A DNA stretch of 64,000 nucleotides from Sporolactobacillus vineae DSM 21990 = SL153 (GTDB taxonomy: Bacteria; Bacillota; Bacilli; Bacillales; Sporolactobacillaceae): assembly GCF_000377985.1 (NCBI RefSeq), contig NZ_KB899045.1, positions 1-64,000 on the forward strand, written 5' to 3'. The notes under the pieces are model-generated. The model worked only from the letters and a program-made list of their open reading frames with translations, had not been told where the DNA came from and did not search any database. The position numbers and the translations under genes are program-made. Of the stretch, positions 45,888 to 55,194 are shown one piece after another. Positions within the stretch are counted from its first letter, which is position 1, and each line of letters starts with the position of its first letter.

Positions 45888-46198
45888 CTGTTTATTCCTC
45901 CTGATCTATCGGTCATAAGTTCGCGGCGGGATTGTCTGATGCCCGTCCGTCTTTCTGTTTCCACTATCCATGATAGGGAGACCGTGTTACCGGGTAACCA
46001 ATATTTGGTGAAAATAAGATTAGAATTTCTTAATAAAATTCTCATCCCTGTGCGTGCACGGACCGACTATAATGGAAGTTGGAAGGAAATGGGATTACCC
46101 GGCTTTTGGTACAGCCGTCATGCATCGTCTATAATCGAAAATGACAGAAGATCTGCCGGCATGGAGCCGGCGTTAAATGGAAAGGGCAGGCTGTTTCT
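45888..46198. promoter_or_regulatory. Divergent control region, GT2 pair / two-component system
   Basis: No gene is seen in these 311 bp. For the plus strand a TATAAT (46068-46073) has no good -35 (TCCCTG at that place). Just upstream, an inverted repeat AGAATTT-N7-AAATTCT (46022-46042) includes two TTCT half-sites 12 bp apart. That is where an OmpR-type activator would bind, so autoregulation is likely. Confidence 0.45.
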
Positions 46199-46897
46199 AT
46201 GGCACAGATAAACATTTTGCTGGTCGAAGATGAACAGAGTGTGGCTTCCTTTGTGGCCACAGAACTGAGCTTTGAAAATTATCAGGTGACCGAAGCCGGT
46301 GACGGAGAGCAGGCACTGAAGCTTTTTTTCGACGATGAATCAAAATGGGATCTGATCCTGCTTGACTTGATGCTGCCGAAGCTGAACGGGCTGGAAGTCT
46401 GCCGACGGATCCGGAAGAAGAGTCTGGTGCCGATCATTATCATGACGGCCAGAGACTATGTCGGCGACAAGGTTGCCGGGCTCGACGGCGGGGCGGATGA
46501 TTATATTACGAAGCCGTTCGAGATTGAGGAACTGCTGGCCCGTGTCCGCGTGGCCATCCGGCGGCGGAAAAAATATATGGAGGGACCGGCATCGCATATT
46601 TATCAGACCGGGGACCTTGTTCTGGATACCGAAAAGCGTTCCGCCGCGCGGGGCGGAAAGTCGGTTGAACTGACTCAGCGGGAGTTCGATCTGCTGGCGA
46701 TGCTGATGAAAAATGAGGGCAAAGTGATGACCCGGGATGAACTGTTGTCTAAAGTCTGGGGCTTCGACTATATGGGGCAGACCAATATTGTCGATGTCTA
46801 CATCCGCTACCTGCGCAGCAAGATTGATCCGGGTCCGAAAAACCGGCTGATTCATACGGTCCGCGGGGTCGGTTATGCGCTGAGGGTGGATGAATGA
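46199..46897 (+). CDS. OmpR family response regulator
   Basis: A 232-aa regulator. Receiver domain with NILLVEDEQS, phospho-Asp in LILLDLMLPKLNG (about residue 55), MTARD and GADDYITKPFE; then a winged-helix DNA-binding domain with ELTQREFDLLAMLMKNEGKVMTR and RYLRSKIDP. It overlaps the kinase gene by 4 nt (ATGA). Looks like the ArlR/YkoG group. The target genes are unknown; the divergent glycosylation pair is a candidate. Confidence 0.94.
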   Translation: MAQINILLVEDEQSVASFVATELSFENYQVTEAGDGEQALKLFFDDESKWDLILLDLMLPKLNGLEVCRRIRKKSLVPIIIMTARDYVGDKVAGLDGGADDYITKPFEIEELLARVRVAIRRRKKYMEGPASHIYQTGDLVLDTEKRSAARGGKSVELTQREFDLLAMLMKNEGKVMTRDELLSKVWGFDYMGQTNIVDVYIRYLRSKIDPGPKNRLIHTVRGVGYALRVDE

Positions 46898-48306
46898 AGA
46901 ACTGGATGAGAACGTTCCGGCTGAAAAGAAAGACAACGGTGTTCCAGATGAACTTCTGGTACCTTCTGATTTTGCTGCTGACCGCCCTGTTCATCGGCAC
47001 TGCGGCCATCATTATTGTCAGTTATTCTCTCTATAAAGGGACGGAGCAGGAAGCGGAATATGTCGAGTACGAGCTGATCCACGAGTCCAAAGAGGCTCAT
47101 CCGAACTGGGATCAGGCCATTAATACGATTCTCTATAATCAGCATCCGAATTTTTATCTGCACATTCAGACACCGAATGGAAAACAGATCTATTCCAAGG
47201 GCAGTGAAAGCATCACGGATCAGAATGCGTACCGGATCACGCTGTCGGTGTTTTCCTCGATATCATTCAAGAAAAAATTCGTCCCTATTTATGAATATCA
47301 GTTTATGTATAACGGCTATAAGTTCAAACTGTTCATTCGGATGGTCAGCATTCACCGATTTATCGTCTTAATGCTCAGGGTCATGTCGCTTGTTGTCCTG
47401 TCGGGTATTTTGATCGGTGCCCTGGCCATTTACCGACTGTCACGGCGGCTGAACCGGCCGCTGATGCAAGCCACCGGAATGATCAATAAGATCACGGAGA
47501 CCAACGATCTGAAGCGCCGCGTTTATGTTCCGGAGTTGCCGAAAGAAGTGCACGACTTGGCGCTGGCTTTTAATCAGCTGATGGATCAGCTCGATAAGCA
47601 GATTGAACGGGATCACCGGTTTGTCTCTGATGCGTCCCACGAGCTGAGAACGCCGCTGGCTGCGATCCGCGGCCATGTCGAACTCATTCAGCGCCATGGG
47701 GCAGGGCACCCCGAAGTGATTGAGCAGTCGATCCATTTTGTCGATCAGGAATCCAAACGGATGCAGCGGCTGATCGAACAGCTGCTGATGATCGCCCGTC
47801 TGGACCGGCGATCGGGGAAACTGGGACCTGTCAATCTTTCAATGGTCGCCCGCAATGTAATTTCCGATTATACAGCCAGTGTAACGCAACGATTCACTGC
47901 CGATGTCACCGATGACGTTTACGCGCTGGCAAATGAAGATTATGTGCACCAGGTCATCGTCTCGCTGCTTGGAAATGCACGTAAATACACACCGGAGGAC
48001 GGAGAAATCCGGATTATCGTCAACCGCGATGCCAGGTATGCCTGCATCCGCGTGCAGAATTCCGGGCCGCAGATTCCCGATGCGGAGAAAGAGAAAATTT
48101 TTACCCGCTTCTACCGGCCCGATCAGTCCCGATCCAGCGCTGCCGGCGGTTCCGGCCTTGGTCTGGCAATTGTCCGTCAGCTGGTTGAACTGGACAAGGG
48201 CGCGATCTGGGTACGGAACATTGTGCCGGCGGGTAATGAATTTGTCGTCCGTCTGACGGGATATGATCCGGATAAAAAGGAGACCGGTGCTCCTGAAAGT
48301 GAATAA
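46894..48306 (+). CDS. Sensor histidine kinase
   Basis: A 470-aa membrane kinase. Membrane segments at about 20-45 and 155-180 flank an extracellular sensor of about 110 residues; then HAMP, the His box FVSDASHELRTPLAAIRGH, and ATPase boxes VSLLGNARKYTPEDG, IFTRFYRPDQSRS and GGSGLGLAIVRQLVE. Pairs with the upstream regulator (4-nt overlap). Resembles the ArlS/YkoH group; the signal is unknown. Confidence 0.94.
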   Translation: MKNWMRTFRLKRKTTVFQMNFWYLLILLLTALFIGTAAIIIVSYSLYKGTEQEAEYVEYELIHESKEAHPNWDQAINTILYNQHPNFYLHIQTPNGKQIYSKGSESITDQNAYRITLSVFSSISFKKKFVPIYEYQFMYNGYKFKLFIRMVSIHRFIVLMLRVMSLVVLSGILIGALAIYRLSRRLNRPLMQATGMINKITETNDLKRRVYVPELPKEVHDLALAFNQLMDQLDKQIERDHRFVSDASHELRTPLAAIRGHVELIQRHGAGHPEVIEQSIHFVDQESKRMQRLIEQLLMIARLDRRSGKLGPVNLSMVARNVISDYTASVTQRFTADVTDDVYALANEDYVHQVIVSLLGNARKYTPEDGEIRIIVNRDARYACIRVQNSGPQIPDAEKEKIFTRFYRPDQSRSSAAGGSGLGLAIVRQLVELDKGAIWVRNIVPAGNEFVVRLTGYDPDKKETGAPESE

Positions 48307-48330
48307 TGGTTCGAGCACCTTTTTTGCGGA
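48286..48330 (+). terminator. Terminator after the histidine kinase gene
   Basis: GGTGCTC, inside the last codons of the kinase gene, pairs with GAGCACC, followed by TTTTTT. Confidence 0.7.
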
Positions 48331-48454
48331 AGATTTTTTAAAGGAAAAAGGCGGCCCCTGTCGAATTTATGATCATGTACCTCCCTGGTTCGATCATCTG
48401 TTGACGCCCCGATTTAAAATCAACCCATTGAACTTCTGCAGACTGAGGTGGCCT

Positions 48455-49420
48455 ATGTTTGACCGCAAATTTACAATTCCCTTCCATGTCCGTCAGCTTG
48501 AGGCGGCCGTTCACCGGTTCAGCGGAGACCGAAAAAAGAAAATGGAACTCGAAGAACAGCTGAAAAATTATTATGCCGGCTGCAGAGGAGAGTCCGCCGT
48601 AGATTACCCGCTCAGCCTCCTGCAGGAGAGAGAATTCCGGATTCTTCACTCGCTCCGTTTGCCGAATGGCGTGCATCTTTTTCAGATGGACTGCCTCTTG
48701 CTTACAACTCGTTTTTTTCTCCTTCTGGAAATAAAAAACATTTCAGGAACACTTCATGTCGATTCAAAACTCCATCAGTTTTTTCGTGAAAAGAAAGAGC
48801 AGGTGCAACGCTTCTCTGATCCGTTCGTACAGGCCGAACGGTTGATCCGGCAGTTTCGCGTATGGCTGGGCGGGAGCAAGTTTGCTCACATGCCGATCGA
48901 AAAACTGGTCGTACTGGTTTCACCCAATGCGGTACTCTTGCCGGAGTCGGCAGATTCGAATTTTTATCGGTCCGTAACTTTTGTCGACCGGCTGGCGGAA
49001 CGGGTTCTGGAAATCAGCCGTCTTCATGCTGAGCCATTAGTAACACCGAAAATGCTGCGTGCGTTTTCGAAAAAGTTGTGTGCTGCTCATCAGGAACTTG
49101 AACAAAATGTTTTTGCTGCTTATCACATTGATCCAAACCAAATCCGGCACGGTGTCTGCTGTCCGGAATGTGGTACTTTTCCGATGCAAAGACTGAAGGC
49201 GCGCTGGTCCTGCGGGTCCTGCGGCGGTGTGTCAAAAGATGCGCATATTCAGGCGCTAAAGGATTATCGGCTGATCTTCGGACCGAAAATCACAAACCAG
49301 CAGTGTCGTGCGTTTCTGCATCTGGAGTCACGCGACTTGGCCAGAAGACTATTAAGTGCGGCAGGTGCATCCCCATCCGGAACGGGAAAGGCCATTGTTT
49401 ATCACTTGAATTTTAATTGA
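48455..49420 (+). CDS. NERD domain protein with C-terminal zinc motif
   Basis: A 321-aa protein with a nuclease-related (NERD) domain: FHVRQLEAAVHRF at the start, AGCRGESAVDYPLSLL, and the core DCLLLTTRFFLLLEIKNISGTL with acidic and Lys residues as in restriction-like nucleases. The C-terminus has CPECGTFPMQRLKARWSCGSCGG, a zinc ribbon-like four-cysteine motif. Function unknown; DNA processing has been proposed for the family. ATG 48455 is preceded by GAGGTGG; the open frame extends upstream into the kinase gene but the family start fits 48455. Confidence 0.82.
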   Translation: MFDRKFTIPFHVRQLEAAVHRFSGDRKKKMELEEQLKNYYAGCRGESAVDYPLSLLQEREFRILHSLRLPNGVHLFQMDCLLLTTRFFLLLEIKNISGTLHVDSKLHQFFREKKEQVQRFSDPFVQAERLIRQFRVWLGGSKFAHMPIEKLVVLVSPNAVLLPESADSNFYRSVTFVDRLAERVLEISRLHAEPLVTPKMLRAFSKKLCAAHQELEQNVFAAYHIDPNQIRHGVCCPECGTFPMQRLKARWSCGSCGGVSKDAHIQALKDYRLIFGPKITNQQCRAFLHLESRDLARRLLSAAGASPSGTGKAIVYHLNFN

Positions 49421-49430
49421 TCATCCGGAA

Positions 49431-49510
49431 ATGCGCGCATTTCTGAAAAATCGCGCGTATTTCCGGAAAAATGCGCGCAAATTGAAATAAATGCGCGCAT
49501 TTCGCATAAA
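49431..49510. repeat. Intergenic tandem array 3, ATGCGCGCAT core with 20-bp spacing
   Basis: Four units of exactly 20 bp start at 49431, 49451, 49471 and 49491. The first is ATGCGCGCATTTCTGAAAAA; the second core is TCGCGCGTAT, the third ATGCGCGCAA. The core ATGCGCGCAT is a perfect palindrome, and spacers tend to TTTC..GAAA. It starts 10 bp after the NERD gene. The core is shared with array 2, the spacing with arrays 1 and 2. Confidence 0.92.
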
Positions 49511-49530
49511 ATACCATAATGTGGAAAATA

Positions 49531-49577
49531 AAGGAGACATTTTATACCTGAATGGTAAATTAGTCTCTTATTTTTTT
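49531..49577 (+). terminator. Terminator after array 3
   Basis: AAGGAGAC (49531-49538) pairs with GTCTCTT (49563-49569), with an inner TACC/GGTA, followed by seven T residues. It is about 110 bp after the NERD stop, so array 3 would be part of that transcript. Confidence 0.65.
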
Positions 49578-49701
49578 ACAAAAATGATTATCGGTCTTTA
49601 CAAGCGCTTCAAGTTGGCGCGGTAAACTCATGAGAAGGGTATGAAACGAGCCTTGCCAGGATAGTTTATTCATAAAGGATAAAAATGCGAGGAGTGGCGG
49701 T

Positions 49702-51021
49702 ATGAGAATCGCTGTGATCGGAACGGGGTATGTAGGTTTGGTTACGGGTGTCGCCCTTTCAGACATTGGCCACATCGTGACATGCATTGATATCGACCCG
49801 GAGAAAGTGAAGACGCTGAATCAGGGCGTGCCGACGATTTATGAGCCGGGGCTTGAGGCACTGATGCAGAAAAATATGCGTGCGCGCCGGCTGTCTTTCA
49901 CGTCCCATCACCGGACAGGCGTGGAGGAAGCTCGGGTTGTCTATATTGCAGTTGGAACGCCGCAGCGGTCGGACGGTTCGGCCAATCTGGACTATGTGAT
50001 GCAGGCTGCCCGTGATGTTGCAGCTGTCATCACCCATCCGGTGATCGTCGTCATCAAGAGTACGGTTCCGGTCGGGACGAATGAACGGATCCGTCGACTG
50101 ATGAACGCGATCACAAAAGACGGAATCCGGGTTGATATTGCATCAAATCCGGAATTCCTGCGTGAAGGCTCGGCCGTCGAGGATACATTCCACGGCGACC
50201 GGATTGTGATCGGTGCAGACGAACCGGGGGTAGCGGATGTCCTGGAAGAAATCAACCGGCCGTTCGGCATCCCGGTCCTGAAAACCGATCTGTATAGTAG
50301 TGAGATGATCAAATACGCGTCGAATGCTTTTCTGGCCACCAAAATCAGTTTCATCAATGAGATCGCCAATATCTGTGATCAGCTCGGGGCGAATGTCGAT
50401 GAAGTTGCCCGCGGCATGGGGCTGGATCACCGGATCGGCCGCCAGTTTCTGAAAGCCGGGATCGGCTATGGCGGTTCCTGTTTCCCGAAGGATACGAAGG
50501 CGCTCGTTCAGCTGGCCGGCAATCATCACCATGATTTCAATCTGCTAAAATCGGTCATTGAAGTCAATAATCATCAGCAGGTGATTCTGCTGGAACGCAT
50601 GCTCGGCCGGTTCGGGTCGCTCGAAGGGAAAAAAGTGGCGGTGCTTGGCCTGGCCTTCAAACCGAATACCGATGATCTGCGCGAATCGCCGGCACTTGCA
50701 CTGATTCCGAAACTGAACGCACTTGGCGCACAGATTACGGCTTATGATCCGATTGCTGCGGGGAACGCAAAGAAACAGCTTGGCTCCGCGGCCGTTTTTA
50801 CGGAGAATATCAGTGATGCCCTGCGCGGTGCAGACTGCGCCCTGATCATCACCGACTGGCCGGACATAAAAAAGATGGATCTTGAAACCTATGTCCGTCT
50901 GATGGCTGCGCCGGTTGTTTTTGACGGCCGGAACTGTTACAGTCTCGATGCTGCAGCTCGTGCCGGGATTGAGTATCATTCAATCGGACGGCCGAGCTGT
51001 TTGCCGGAACTGATTCGCTGA
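49702..51021 (+). CDS. tuaD: UDP-glucose 6-dehydrogenase
   Basis: It oxidises UDP-glucose to UDP-glucuronate, the acid sugar donor for teichuronic acid. The 439-aa protein has the NAD motif GTGYVGLVTGVALSDIG, YIAVGTPQRSDGSANL, the catalytic Cys in GYGGSCFPKDTKAL and the C-terminal VLGLAFKPNTDDLRESPAL. GAGGAG precedes the ATG. Own terminator, so it is monocistronic here, unlike in the Bacillus subtilis tua operon. Confidence 0.95.
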   Translation: MRIAVIGTGYVGLVTGVALSDIGHIVTCIDIDPEKVKTLNQGVPTIYEPGLEALMQKNMRARRLSFTSHHRTGVEEARVVYIAVGTPQRSDGSANLDYVMQAARDVAAVITHPVIVVIKSTVPVGTNERIRRLMNAITKDGIRVDIASNPEFLREGSAVEDTFHGDRIVIGADEPGVADVLEEINRPFGIPVLKTDLYSSEMIKYASNAFLATKISFINEIANICDQLGANVDEVARGMGLDHRIGRQFLKAGIGYGGSCFPKDTKALVQLAGNHHHDFNLLKSVIEVNNHQQVILLERMLGRFGSLEGKKVAVLGLAFKPNTDDLRESPALALIPKLNALGAQITAYDPIAAGNAKKQLGSAAVFTENISDALRGADCALIITDWPDIKKMDLETYVRLMAAPVVFDGRNCYSLDAAARAGIEYHSIGRPSCLPELIR

Positions 51022-51033
51022 CCGGTTCCGACG

Positions 51034-51070
51034 GGCAGAGCATTCGATTTTCTGAGGCTCTGCCTTTTTT
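51034..51070 (+). terminator. Terminator after tuaD
   Basis: GGCAGAGC/GCTCTGCC (51034-51041 with 51057-51064) followed by six T residues. Confidence 0.88.
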
Positions 51071-51132
51071 CATGATGAGTGACAAAATCGTCGGATCAGC
51101 AAACAGAAACGATGAAGTGAGGAACATAAGCA

Positions 51133-52365
51133 ATGAAGATTCTTTTTTTTGTCGGCGAATTTCCAAAACTTTCGCAAACATTTATCTTAAACCAGATAAC
51201 CGGATTAATTGACGCCGGGCACGATGTAAGAATCATTGCTAAAAGAAAAGCGCCGGGGCAGAAAGTTCACGATGATGTTGCGAACTACCGTCTGGACGAG
51301 CGGACGATATATTACGATGCAGCCGGCAGCAACAGCAAATTGCAGAAGGCTGTTCATTTTGCAGCGGCACTGGCGTCCGTATCAATAGCCCGGCTTTTTG
51401 AGAAAAAAGACTGGAAATCATTTTCTTACAGAGATTTATTCCGCCAGCCGAATCTGGCCTTCCTGATCCGCACTCTGAGCCGGATCAATTTGCGCGGCTG
51501 CGACGCGGTTCTCGCCCATTTCGGTCCGAACGGCCTGCTGGCCCGAAAATGCATCGACCTGGGATTGCTTCAGGGCGATTTGTATATCGCATTCCATGGT
51601 TACGATATGCTTCGCTATATCAACGAAAAAGGAGAAAATGTCTATCAGGATCTTTTTGCATCCAGATCCACACTTCTCCCGATCAGTGAATACTGGAAAC
51701 GCCGTCTGATCGTTCTTGGCGCGGATCCGGACCGGATTATCGTCCACCATATGGGCATCGATCTGTCACGGTTTACTGTCTGTCCGGCCCGGCCGGCAAA
51801 AGAAACGGTCATTGTCTCCGCAGCCCGGTTTGTTGAAAAAAAGGGTCTGGAATATGGCATTAAAGCGATTGCCGAAATGATTTCACACGGTTATCCGGTT
51901 CGCTACGATCTGGCCGGAGACGGCCCGCTTGCTGCAGAGCTTAAGGAACTGATCGACAGACTGCATTTAGGCGGCCATGTCCGTCTGCTCGGGTGGAAAA
52001 CTCAGGAGGAATGGATTTCGCTCATGAAAGGGGCGCAGATCGTCCTGGCTCCGAGCGTCACTGCGCGAAGCGGGGATATGGAGGGTATTCCTGTTCAGCT
52101 GATGGAGGCGATGGCGATGGAAAAACTGGTCGTCTCGACAAATCACAGCGGTATTCCTGAACTGATTGAGGATGGTGTGAGCGGCTTTCTGGTTAAAGAA
52201 AAGAGTCCGGAACAACTGGCACAGGCGATGATGCGGATTATCGACACACCTGAAAAATGGGACCGCATTACCCGTCAGGCACGCTGGACGGTTAAACAGC
52301 AGTTTAACCGGGACGTGCAGAACAGACGACTGATCGAGATGATGGAAAAAGGTACGGCAGACTGA
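51133..52365 (+). CDS. tuaC: GT4 glycosyltransferase, TuaC-like
   Basis: A 410-aa GT-B enzyme of family 4. The N-terminus KILFFVGEFPKLSQTFILNQITGLIDAGHDV is typical of exopolysaccharide enzymes of the TuaC type; the C-terminal half has VSAARFVEKKGLEYGIKAI, the nucleotide-sugar Glu region and PVQLMEAMAMEKLVVSTNHSGIPELI. Assigned to tuaC by position next to tuaD and size (389 aa in B. subtilis). A weak hairpin after the gene (CAGACT/AGTCTG, 52358-52384) is shared with the convergent gene. Confidence 0.78.
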   Translation: MKILFFVGEFPKLSQTFILNQITGLIDAGHDVRIIAKRKAPGQKVHDDVANYRLDERTIYYDAAGSNSKLQKAVHFAAALASVSIARLFEKKDWKSFSYRDLFRQPNLAFLIRTLSRINLRGCDAVLAHFGPNGLLARKCIDLGLLQGDLYIAFHGYDMLRYINEKGENVYQDLFASRSTLLPISEYWKRRLIVLGADPDRIIVHHMGIDLSRFTVCPARPAKETVIVSAARFVEKKGLEYGIKAIAEMISHGYPVRYDLAGDGPLAAELKELIDRLHLGGHVRLLGWKTQEEWISLMKGAQIVLAPSVTARSGDMEGIPVQLMEAMAMEKLVVSTNHSGIPELIEDGVSGFLVKEKSPEQLAQAMMRIIDTPEKWDRITRQARWTVKQQFNRDVQNRRLIEMMEKGTAD

Positions 52366-52376
52366 TCGGCATCCGG

Positions 52377-53519
52377 CTAGTCTGTCGTTCCGCTTTTTGA
52401 TGAGAACTCGTCGATCAGCCAGTCATGCAGCCTCTTCGCCGCATTTTCCCAGGAGTAGTTTTGAGCCTGAAGCTGTCCTCTTTGGATCAGATCCCTGCGC
52501 AGTCCATTGCTGGTCAGGACATCGGCTATCGCACCGGCAATCCGGTCTATGTCAAGCGGATTGACCAGGACTGCGGCATCGGCGGCTACCTCCGGAAGAG
52601 AAGATGTATTCGATGTGATCACCGGGACGCCGGCAGCCATCGCTTCAATCACCGGTATGCCGAATCCCTCATACAGGGAAAGGAAAAGATTCAGGTCCGC
52701 CATTTGATAGATGGCAACCTTATCTGAAGCAGCAACACGACCGATGAAACGGATATATTGCTGCATTCCGGATTCGGATGCGATCTGTTTCAGCGATTCA
52801 CTGGCATTGGTAATCACAAGATGATAGGCCTTCCGGATACGCTCCGGGAGCCGCATATAAGCCTGAAGCAGAGACACCACATTTTTATGTTTTCTGGTTG
52901 AACCGAAATAGAGAATAAACCGGTGAGGGAGCTGATATCTTTCACGGACTTCATTTCTCTGTTCAGGTCCTACCGGGGAATTGAATGCCGCATAATCGAC
53001 ACCGTTCGGAACCACGAATAACTTGTTATCCTGAAGATTGAAACAGGACATCAGATCTCTCTTTGAATGCTCCGATACCGTCAGAATCCGGTCAGAACGA
53101 TTAACGGCATCCCGGACCCGGGCCAGATAGCGCGCTTTAACCGACTGATTTTCCATTTCCGTTTTCAAGGGAATCAGATCATGTATCGTTGTGACCACTT
53201 TCCCCCTGAACCTTACACGCGGCAATTTATAGTTAAAGAACAAATTCACTTCGCTTTGCCTGCGGCAGATGCTGTCCATCGTCACGGGTAAAAGGCTGAA
53301 ATGCGGATTATAGGCAAACCTTGCCGGCAGCCAGGAAATTTTTACAGGAAAATTGAAACGGTTCAGATCGGACCGTTTCAGTCCCGGCGTGTAAAAAATA
53401 TTGCCGCAGCACTTAAGATCGGGATACTTCATAAGTTCCAATATCATCCGGTTATTGAACACTCCGATACCAGTGCTGAAATGATTGACTTCCTGCATAC
53501 CGAAATTGATCCGCAGCAT
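52377..53519 (-). CDS. GT4 glycosyltransferase, additional to the tua set
   Basis: A 380-aa family 4 enzyme with the usual domains: LTVSEHSKRDLM, FILYFGSTRKHKNVVSLLQAY, VAIYQMADLNLFLSLYEGFGIPVIEAMAAGVPVITSNTSSLPEVA with the Glu-x7-Glu site. It has no counterpart in the classic eight-gene tua operon and may change the repeat unit. It is on the minus strand together with the flippase gene, convergent to tuaC. Confidence 0.88.
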   Translation of the reverse strand: MLRINFGMQEVNHFSTGIGVFNNRMILELMKYPDLKCCGNIFYTPGLKRSDLNRFNFPVKISWLPARFAYNPHFSLLPVTMDSICRRQSEVNLFFNYKLPRVRFRGKVVTTIHDLIPLKTEMENQSVKARYLARVRDAVNRSDRILTVSEHSKRDLMSCFNLQDNKLFVVPNGVDYAAFNSPVGPEQRNEVRERYQLPHRFILYFGSTRKHKNVVSLLQAYMRLPERIRKAYHLVITNASESLKQIASESGMQQYIRFIGRVAASDKVAIYQMADLNLFLSLYEGFGIPVIEAMAAGVPVITSNTSSLPEVAADAAVLVNPLDIDRIAGAIADVLTSNGLRRDLIQRGQLQAQNYSWENAAKRLHDWLIDEFSSKSGTTD

Positions 53520-53545
53520 CGTCTTCCTTCTTTCCTGTTATTAAA

Positions 53546-54964
53546 TCAATTCTTGCCGATTCCGGCTACCTCCCGGCGACGAAATCGCAGCCAGATCTGA
53601 TGGATTGCCGGATATTGAATAAGCAGAACCACGAGCAGCAGTCCGATATTGAGCAGCGTGACGGTTTGCCAAGGCAATAAGTTGAGGAAGGCTCCGCCGA
53701 ACAGCAGCAAGAAGACGCTGTAGTGTCTCAGGACCGGGAAAGCCAATCCGTTTTTTGCCGAGAAGTAAGTTCTGGCGGCAAAAAAGAAGATATAGGAAAC
53801 TGCCGTCGCTGTGGCCGCACCGACAGCGCCGAACAGGGGTACAAGCAGAAGATTGATGATGATGTTTGGAATCAGGGCGATCAGGCCGACCCAGATTCCC
53901 AGATAACTTTTTTTCGAAAAGACAATCCCAAGGCACGTCGTCTCACTGACGGTGAAGATAATCGGCGGCAGACACAGGAAACCGATAATATAGCGCGCGT
54001 CCGCGTAACCTGAGGAGAGCAGCGCCACGATCAGATCTTTAAAAATCAGGATGAACACGGCGATAGTGGACATACCAAGCAGGATGGCATCGCTGACCAT
54101 CTGATAATATCTGATCGGTTTGCCTTCTGAATACCAGCGATAAGCGGTCGGTATCCAGAAACTGGTGAAGCTGGTCTGAATGATTGACAGGGCTGCAGCA
54201 ATCTTCAGTGTTGCCGCAAAAATCCCGATCTGGTAGAAACTGCTCCACGCCCGTAAGGAAAACTGGTCCATCGAATTGAGCAGGCTGGACAGGGACGTGG
54301 CCACCACGACGGGCAGACCGAATGTCAGCATTCCTTTAAGCAGCCGTCTGTCGACGGTAAAGTGGTTCAGCTGAAAAAGATTTCTGTACCGGAACAATAA
54401 ATACAGATCCCCTAGAATTTGTCCGAATACGGCGGAATAGACAACGGCAAGAAAGTCGCGACGGATAAACAGAACGAATATCAGTGTCAGCGTCAGAACC
54501 GCAAATTTCACAAAAATATTAAGCAGAGAATACGCCAGTGCCTGTTCGCGCATTCGGATGGACAGGAGAATAAACCTTTCGAGAACCATGAAGATGATCA
54601 TGACGCCAAACAGCACGGCCGATCCGCCATGGTGAGAAGTACCAAACAGAATCTGCGATACCCGTCCGGGCATGGTCAGCGTCAGAATGAGTGTAAGACA
54701 GGCAAGGATCAGTGGGATCAGCAGTGCATTCTGGAAAAGGCAGCGTTTATCCTGCTGTTCATGATATACCCGGGTATAGGCCTGATCGATCCCGAGGAAC
54801 AGGAAGGTCGCAAAGATCATCTGAACGAGCAGAAACATACTCGCTTTTCCGTATTCGTCGGGACGGATAAAGTAAGTGGTCAGCGGAATCGTCACAAAGG
54901 AAAGAAGAGCGCCGACAACCGGACCTATCGAAAAGCCGATAAATTTTCTGATGAATGTGTTCAT
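53546..54964 (-). CDS. tuaB: Polysaccharide flippase (Wzx/TuaB-like)
   Basis: A 472-aa MATE/MVF-type exporter with about 12-14 membrane segments. Family features: the start FIGFSIGPVVGALLSFVTIPLTTYFIRPDEYGKASMF, DQAYTRVYHEQ and the central RAWSSFYQIGIFAATLKIAAALSIIQTSF. It would flip lipid-linked teichuronic acid units. I use ATG 54964 after AAGGAT; an in-frame ATG lies 6 codons upstream. On the opposite strand to tuaA and tuaEFGH, so the segment 52.4-55.0 kb appears inverted relative to the classic order. Confidence 0.85.
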   Translation of the reverse strand: MNTFIRKFIGFSIGPVVGALLSFVTIPLTTYFIRPDEYGKASMFLLVQMIFATFLFLGIDQAYTRVYHEQQDKRCLFQNALLIPLILACLTLILTLTMPGRVSQILFGTSHHGGSAVLFGVMIIFMVLERFILLSIRMREQALAYSLLNIFVKFAVLTLTLIFVLFIRRDFLAVVYSAVFGQILGDLYLLFRYRNLFQLNHFTVDRRLLKGMLTFGLPVVVATSLSSLLNSMDQFSLRAWSSFYQIGIFAATLKIAAALSIIQTSFTSFWIPTAYRWYSEGKPIRYYQMVSDAILLGMSTIAVFILIFKDLIVALLSSGYADARYIIGFLCLPPIIFTVSETTCLGIVFSKKSYLGIWVGLIALIPNIIINLLLVPLFGAVGAATATAVSYIFFFAARTYFSAKNGLAFPVLRHYSVFLLLFGGAFLNLLPWQTVTLLNIGLLLVVLLIQYPAIHQIWLRFRRREVAGIGKN

Positions 54965-55194
54965 AGCCTGATCCTTACCCATATTGCTCTGATTGTTCCC
55001 TTAGTATAGTCAGTAAGTCCGGCGCGTAATCCAAAGTACCGGTTAACGACATTGTTACCACACAGGTCTCCATGCATTCCGCTAGATGTTGCTCTCCAAA
55101 ATTTACCGCAATCACTATTTCCGTGCAATAAAGTTGTCGGATTCTCAACAAATTTTACATTAGATTCATAAAAACCGAGGAATGCTCTATCCAT
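54961..55194 (-). pseudogene. Possible remnant of a gene C-terminus
   Basis: A 77-codon frame contains CGKFWRATSSGMHGDLCGNNV followed by NRYFGLRAGL, a pattern (W-R-x-S ... G-x-R-A-x-L) that resembles the C-terminal end of secreted repeat domains in lactic bacteria. There is no RBS, a stop stands directly before its ATG and the frame runs into the flippase start. It may be a fragment of a lost gene. Very uncertain. Confidence 0.25.

Noticed and set aside
49600-49620. cre site ACAAGCGCTTCAA before tuaD
   Set aside because: Four mismatches to the consensus beyond the AAGCGCTT core; too weak.
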